From positions 1 through 64,000 of the forward strand of contig WBMZ01011781.1 of NCBI GenBank assembly GCA_013400975.1: a DNA stretch of 64,000 bases, given 5' to 3'. Shown here piece after piece: positions 60,501 to 64,000 of this stretch. Position numbers and translations under genes: made by a program. This stretch comes from Atrichornis clamosus (Eukaryota; Chordata; Aves; Passeriformes; Menuridae). The notes beneath the pieces are model-generated. The model had not been told where the DNA came from and ran no database searches. It was given only the letters and a program-made list of their open reading frames with translations. Each line of letters starts with the position of its first letter. Within the stretch, counting starts at the first letter, position 1.

Positions 60501-62655
60501 CTTCCATTTACATCCTATGTAATCTCAATCTGTTTTGCAAACATCATCTTCTCAACCGAAGTTTGGAGACACGTGCTTGAGGATCTTAAAACAGAAAAAG
60601 TATGGTAAACAATGGTAGAAAAGCAAATGATGCCAGCTAGCAGGACAAGAAGTAGAAGAAGCAGTTGCAAAAACATCAACTCTACCACAAAAACTATTTT
60701 GAGTGGTAACTGAACAAAGACAAACTGAGCACTTTTCACTTTCCCTTATTTATAGACTTATTTATAGTCAGTTTAATGGTAGCATAACAGCAAGACAGAT
60801 GTAGTCAGAATATGGAAGTTAATCAGCTGCAAGGAATGACATAACAAATATCTCCAGTTATAATGATAAAACATTCATTTAGTTTCTTAAGAAATGATAG
60901 ATGATAAAGATAAGAAGGTAGCAAAATATTATATAAATATGTATTTAGATTCTTAATACTTTGGTGTCATTAAAAACTATCTTGAGACATTCACCCACCT
61001 TAACAGCTGGATGAAAACCACTATCAAACAGTGCTTCGTTTTTTATGATATTTCCCACTCCTGGTAATACTGCTTGATCCAGTAACACATCACACAACAT
61101 GCGGGTGTTCTGCTGCTTAATCTCACGTTCTGCTCTCAAGAAGCTGAACTTTGGAGAACAGACATCCAAGCTTTCCATCATCCTCACTTTCTGCTCACAC
61201 TCAGCTGCATTTCTGGAAGAGAAAAATACACTGATTTATTTTTATTTTAAATATATTCTAATATAGCAGTGTGGTTTAAAAAAACAACTTAATGAAGAAT
61301 AATAGAACATTATATGCAGATAACAGAAACCATGAAAATACCCGTGACAGGAAGAGGCGCAGAAATTCCATTAAACACCTCTCCCAAAAACAGGTCAATG
61401 ATACATGCATGGAACATGCATCTGGTCCAACATACAAGAAATCATCTCATTTTGTTCCTATTAGTTTGAAAAATATTTGCCAGCTCCTTGCTTTAAAACT
61501 ACTTCAAAGATGGAAAGCCCATGTGTTTGGACCGTCAAACATAACTAACTGTATGGTTATATGGTCTATTAGTTACAACACGACATTGTTATATATATAT
61601 ATTTTAATATATTTATTTATTTATTTGTACATATATAAAAATATTTTTATATACTATATTTCACAGAATCACAGAATATTCTGAGTTGGAAGGATCCCAC
61701 AAGGATCATTAAGTCCAAGTCTTAACTGAATGGCCCATATGGGGATCTAACCCACAACTTTTGCATTAGCACCATGCTCTAATCAACTGAGCTAATTATA
61801 CTTATATATGTAGTAGTAGGTTATTAATAGTAGTTACAAAATGAAAATACATGTATATTCATATTTTAAGATATATTTTTATTTTTTTAGGTTAAGCATA
61901 ATCATTTGAAAATAATACAGTACAAGAAGTCTTGGGCTTACATCAGATTTTGTGTTTTGTTATTTTAAATATGCTTATATACTTTACTTGAATTTACATG
62001 CTCCTTTTCACTCAAGAGCCTCAATCACTTTAAAATCAAGCGTGCTGGTATTTTTATTAGCAGTGTGAAGTGCAATGCTAATGGGCATAAACACCTGCTT
62101 AATGTAAATTAGAACAATTATAAAAATTTGCTTCCAAAAAGAAAAAAATAAAAACCCAACCTTGGGAGCATAAAAATCAGTAATCACAACAGGTTCTTTG
62201 TTACCCTTGTTAAGGAAGTGAGACTTTCATGGAAATTAACAGAGCAATGCGTTTCAGCACACGGATCTAAAAGCAGAATTAAATCCAACTATCATTCCCA
62301 GTCTTGACACTATCTAATGAGACCATGGCATAGAACTACTTTAACTGTATATAAGTTCTGATACAAAAATAAGAAAACTAAATTACCATACCAATAAATA
62401 TACGTTTAGAAAGTTTTGTCTTGATAGCATCCAAGCACTTAATTTTTACGTGACTTTTGATTGTTTTCTTAAAAGAACATTATAAAAAGAAATAAAATGT
62501 TAGGTTTGTTTCTGCTTTACCTATACTCTACTGTCACATCAAAAAAGCAAATAGTATCCTCTGTAAGCTGTATCTCCAAAACTGGTCGTGCTCCATTTCT
62601 GTCTTTGCTTCCATCAGGATTAATGGACATGGAACCATTCATACCGAAGTGAATC
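48339..62655 (-). CDS. NEIL3: NEIL3 DNA glycosylase, exons 3-10 (5' end outside window)
   Basis: Nei-like glycosylase that excises oxidised bases, mainly in single-stranded DNA, and unhooks interstrand crosslinks at converged replication forks in the nucleus. Minus-strand exons: 62655-62521, 61212-60999, 59920-59846, 57372-57206, 54230-54061, 51670-51268, 49504-49330 and 48515-48339. They join in frame to 504 residues plus TGA (human 605 in total, recalled). Domains, numbered from the first complete codon here: end of the beta-sandwich with GMNG (1-45); H2TH with PGVGNIIKNEALF (about 60-140; N99 is the conserved H2TH Asn); Nei zinc finger C161, C164, C183, C186 with R178 of NNRMTYF; NZF W228-x-C230-x2-C233-x10-C244-x2-C247, the ubiquitin-binding type; a long linker; GRF finger 1 (C408, H411, C434, C442); GRF finger 2 (C455, H457, C480, C488). 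Exons 1-2, with the N-terminal catalytic amine and the catalytic lysine, are not in this window. All introns are GT-AG. Confidence 0.96.
49330..49504 (-). CDS. NEIL3: NEIL3 exon 9 (GRF finger 1)
   Basis: Encodes TPPTNVTDDIRT, then HPRCSKHRRLCSLRIV, KDGENKGRQFYSCPLP and CDHFQ. C408, H411, C434 and C442 are the zinc ligands of a GRF finger, which binds single-stranded DNA and also occurs in APE2 and TOP3A. Acceptor GTCATTACAG, donor TTTCAA|GTGCGT. Confidence 0.95.
49505..51267 (-). other. NEIL3 intron 8
   Basis: AT-rich, with open frames (49798-50073, 50089-50442) that show no family resemblance. Nothing else recognised. Confidence 0.5.
51268..51670 (-). CDS. NEIL3: NEIL3 exon 8 (linker between NZF and GRF)
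   Basis: The longest coding exon (403 nt). It encodes the flexible linker, rich in S, T, N, Q and K, from PKMESVEDSAAF to PYNVAI. The first third contains a block very similar to human: NLMKYPC (270-276) and INRKTAFGTTTLVLTD (287-302). The rest is poorly conserved and probably disordered. Acceptor TTTCCTCCTTAG, donor ATCAG|GTATGT. Phase 1 in, phase 2 out. Confidence 0.94.
51671..54060 (-). other. NEIL3 intron 7
   Basis: AT-rich intron with a poly-T tract at about 53071-53083 (plus strand). No transposable element or nested gene was recognised. Confidence 0.5.
54061..54230 (-). CDS. NEIL3: NEIL3 exon 7 (NZF zinc finger)
   Basis: Encodes KLPARNSLIGWAYG, then SEEEWTCMLCTLINKPSAEI and CDACLTSRPA. 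The W-x-C-x2-C-x10-C-x2-C spacing defines an NPL4/RanBP2-type zinc finger. In NEIL3 this finger is reported to recruit the enzyme to TRAIP-ubiquitylated CMG helicase. Acceptor TTTTGTTTCACAG, donor CTGCAG|GTACTG. Confidence 0.95.
54231..57205 (-). other. NEIL3 intron 6
   Basis: About 3 kb, AT-rich, with a short (TA)n/(TACA)n stretch near 56330-56355. No repeat family or exon was recognised. Confidence 0.5.
57206..57372 (-). CDS. NEIL3: NEIL3 exon 6 (Nei zinc finger)
   Basis: Encodes CRKTGSPLYKHYKVYKRPAC, then GECTGNITVCRLGDNNRMTY and FCSRCQKADPQLVSL. It carries the four zinc cysteines (C161, C164, C183, C186) and R178, which in Fpg/Nei enzymes inserts toward the flipped-base site. Acceptor CTGTTTTAG, donor CTTAG|GTATGA; the split codon 197 is Ser where human has Cys. 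Confidence 0.95.
57373..59845 (-). other. NEIL3 intron 5
   Basis: About 2.5 kb. The region 57640-58340 is somewhat less AT-rich than its surroundings and may be an old transposable element, but I cannot name a family. Confidence 0.45.
59846..59920 (-). CDS. NEIL3: NEIL3 exon 5 (end of H2TH domain)
   Basis: A short 25-codon exon, phase 0 at both ends: VCQLTDEHIRHLVKMTRDFT then LLFYK. It forms the last helices of the H2TH domain. Acceptor TCTTTCTTACAG, donor TATAAG|GTATTG. The frame continues open past the donor, but the next exon joins exactly where human CRK begins. Confidence 0.94.
60999..61212 (-). CDS. NEIL3: NEIL3 exon 4 (H2TH domain)
   Basis: Encodes NAAECEQKVRMMESLDVCSP, KFSFLRAE, then LLDQAVLPGVGNIIKNEALF and DSGFHPAVK. 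The PGVGN turn with N99 is the helix-two-turn-helix DNA-binding signature of Fpg/Nei glycosylases. Acceptor TTTTTCTCTTCCAG, donor GTTAAG|GTGGGT. Confidence 0.96.
61588..61660. repeat. AT-rich low-complexity stretch beside SINE
   Basis: TA dinucleotide and TTTA runs immediately next to the 3' end of the minus-strand SINE. It makes target-site duplications hard to recognise. Confidence 0.8.
61661..61797 (-). mobile_element. tRNA-Ile-derived SINE with CR1-like tail (TguSINE1 type)
   Basis: Read on the minus strand the element opens TTAGCTCAGTTGATTAGAGC, then GGTGCTAAT and GTTGTGGGTTAGATCCCC, closely following a tRNA-Ile gene. The A box is at 61783-61794 and the B box at 61743-61753. A unique middle (GGGCCATTCAGTTAAGACTT) leads into a CR1-like 3' end (GATCCTTGTGGGATCC ... 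ATTCTGTGATTCTGTG). The fusion of a Pol III head to a CR1 tail fits a SINE mobilised by CR1 machinery. It lies in NEIL3 intron 3, in the same orientation as the gene. Family identity is from memory; the composite structure is seen directly. Confidence 0.88.
61798..62520 (-). other. NEIL3 intron 3, remainder
   Basis: AT-rich sequence between the SINE and exon 3. Nothing recognised. Confidence 0.5.
62521..62655 (-). CDS. NEIL3: NEIL3 exon 3 (N-terminal beta-sandwich, part)
   Basis: Encodes IHFGMNGSMSIN, then a SKDRNGARPVLEIQLTEDTI segment and CFFDVTVEY, the later strands of the glycosylase N-terminal domain. GMNG corresponds to the GMKG/GMSG turn of the family. The acceptor is CTTCTTTTGAG, with an unusual G before AG; the donor is TATAG|GTAAAG. 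Entry after two bases of a codon (expected AG from exon 2, giving Arg) restores the human-like join. Confidence 0.92.
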
Positions 62656-64000
62656 CTCAAAAGAAGAAGAGTTTTAATGGGTATTTATACTTAACTATGT
62701 TTCCAAGCATTATATGAGTCTATTTTTTGAAGTTGTGAATCTTACCTAACCAAGTCAGTATGTATGTACATTAATTGTAGTCATTACAAGTAACAGAGCA
62801 ATGAACTATTTGCTTACACAGTGCTCAATTCCCCGAGAAGAAAGAACTCTCCCCAAGTCAAAACCACTCCAAAGCACAGCAGCTTTCCAGTAGTCTTCAT
62901 AATTCGTTACACAGAAGTCAAACCTGATCATTATGTAAAATCACTTTCTGGAGCACTTAGAATGTTTTTCACATGACATGCTGTTCTTCCAACACAGGTT
63001 CTTAAACCTTCAGAGGGGCAGAAAGAAATGAAGCCACTTGACCAGAAAATTTTCTGTTAAATCAGGCAGAAGTCACCTGGTATGAAAGGGAAGGTTTCAA
63101 TCCCCGTATTGCCAACACTGTTATCACATCACAGCTACATCCAGTAATGCTATAAACAAAGTAATTAGCATTTGCCATATGTTGTTTTCTGCTTTTCTTT
63201 GCCTACAACCAAGGCAAAACCTGCAGGTCAATTAAAAATTAATAAAAGAAATAAACTGAAAAATGCACAGATGGCAAAGTAGAAGAACAGACTCTTTCAA
63301 GCATTCATTTTACAGATTACTAATGCTTTAAGAGGTCTTACATTTTATAATATATTCTACCAGGAGCTAGTATGCTTGAGCAAAGGAGAAGTCTGGCTAT
63401 TGTCTCATATATTTTATTTATTACAAATTCAGCTGGTACATTCAAGACCTAAAAACTGTAAGATAGAGTGAGTGTCCTATTACTATGCATTGTGTATCAG
63501 ACGAAGTGGATTATTTTGTAGTTACAAAAAGATTTAACAGATTAAACTACATAAATGACCAAAGAAATGCAACATCAGGTGAATATTTTCTGTAAGCCTC
63601 TCTTTCTTGTATTTCAGGAAGGACGGGCATTTTAAATATTTACAGATGGGTTAAGACAACATGTCATTAAGAATAAAGTTAACTCTTCAAAATTTGGAAA
63701 AAAAAATGCTATGAGTTACTTAAAAACCTGTATCTTTCCAAAACACTCTTCTTACAAGTCAGTTCAGTTGAATTAGTTGTTTCAATTACTTTTATCTTCA
63801 ATTGCCATTTTCAACTGTCAAGTGCATTGAGTAGGACTGCACAGGCTTAACTAGACAAATATGTTTTTAAACCTAGACAAATTTCTTTTTAAACCAAATT
63901 CCTGCATCTTGCTACCAAATGGTAATGCACTAAATGCTTCCAGAAAGTCATTTTTCTAGATAAAGCATTCACATTAATAGCTGATGGTTTCATTTACCAA
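62656..64000 (-). other. NEIL3 intron 2 (incomplete, runs off window)
   Basis: I searched the minus strand for the expected exon 2 protein (a GVETLGKELF-like block) and did not find it, so exons 1-2 and the promoter must lie beyond 64,000. The sequence here is AT-rich with no recognised repeat. Confidence 0.7.

Noticed and set aside
61743..61797. Possible functional tRNA-Ile gene
   Set aside because: The anticodon arm is shortened, stems are degraded, the 5' end is missing and the 3' side runs into a CR1-like tail, so this is a SINE head and not a tRNA gene.
63342..63448. Minus-strand segment with acceptor-like TTTTTAG and donor-like AAAAT|GTAAGA giving an open frame (VLNVPAEFVINKIYETIARL ...)
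   Set aside because: It does not resemble the expected NEIL3 exon 2, and entering it in the phase left by exon 2 gives an immediate stop. Without transcript evidence it is a chance frame.
1..64000. CRISPR arrays, operons, prophage or other prokaryotic systems
   Set aside because: No regularly spaced direct repeats and no dense coding. Genes are interrupted by GT-AG introns and the repeats are avian retrotransposons.

Overview
This window is vertebrate nuclear DNA, almost certainly from a bird. It is AT-rich, has split genes with GT-AG introns, and carries several CR1 (chicken-repeat-1) LINE 3' ends. It also carries one tRNA-Ile-derived SINE with a CR1-like tail, of the kind reported from passerines (TguSINE1 type), so a songbird is the best guess; that last step rests on recalled literature. 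Most open reading frames here are chance frames.

Layout. 1-16,130: gene-free flank with an old L2-type LINE remnant (about 715-1276, minus), a CR1 copy (2480-3116, plus), a small CR1 scrap (about 9768-9880, minus) and microsatellites. 16,130-16,913: a small GC-rich block, a CR1 copy containing an undetermined base, then the CpG-rich promoter of AGA. 16,914-30,385 (plus): AGA, lysosomal aspartylglucosaminidase, complete in nine coding exons (352 codons), followed by its 3' UTR. 31,930-47,990: intergenic DNA with one CR1 copy, a weak LTR-like patch and A/C-rich low-complexity tracts. 48,339 to beyond 64,000 (minus): NEIL3, a DNA glycosylase, represented by its last eight coding exons (exons 3-10 of 10, by comparison with the human gene as I recall it). 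Exons 1-2, with the catalytic N-terminus, lie to the right of the window.

AGA and NEIL3 point toward each other, 3' end to 3' end, about 18 kb apart. As I recall, this is the same neighbourhood and orientation as human 4q34, so this is an old conserved syntenic block. The two genes are functionally unrelated: AGA completes lysosomal breakdown of N-linked glycoproteins, while NEIL3 repairs oxidised bases and unhooks interstrand crosslinks at replication forks.

Both genes look intact. All exon joins preserve frame, and the diagnostic residues are present: the AGA His-Asp-Thr autocleavage site and substrate pocket, and the NEIL3 H2TH, Nei zinc finger, NZF and two GRF fingers. I found no bacterial-type system, CRISPR array or evident novel multigene system. 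The most interesting points are local: loss of the alpha-chain glycosylation sequon in AGA, a strongly conserved unassigned block in the NEIL3 linker, a GAG splice acceptor, the tRNA-Ile/CR1 SINE, a G-run tract downstream of NEIL3, and repeat-linked assembly ambiguity next to the AGA promoter.
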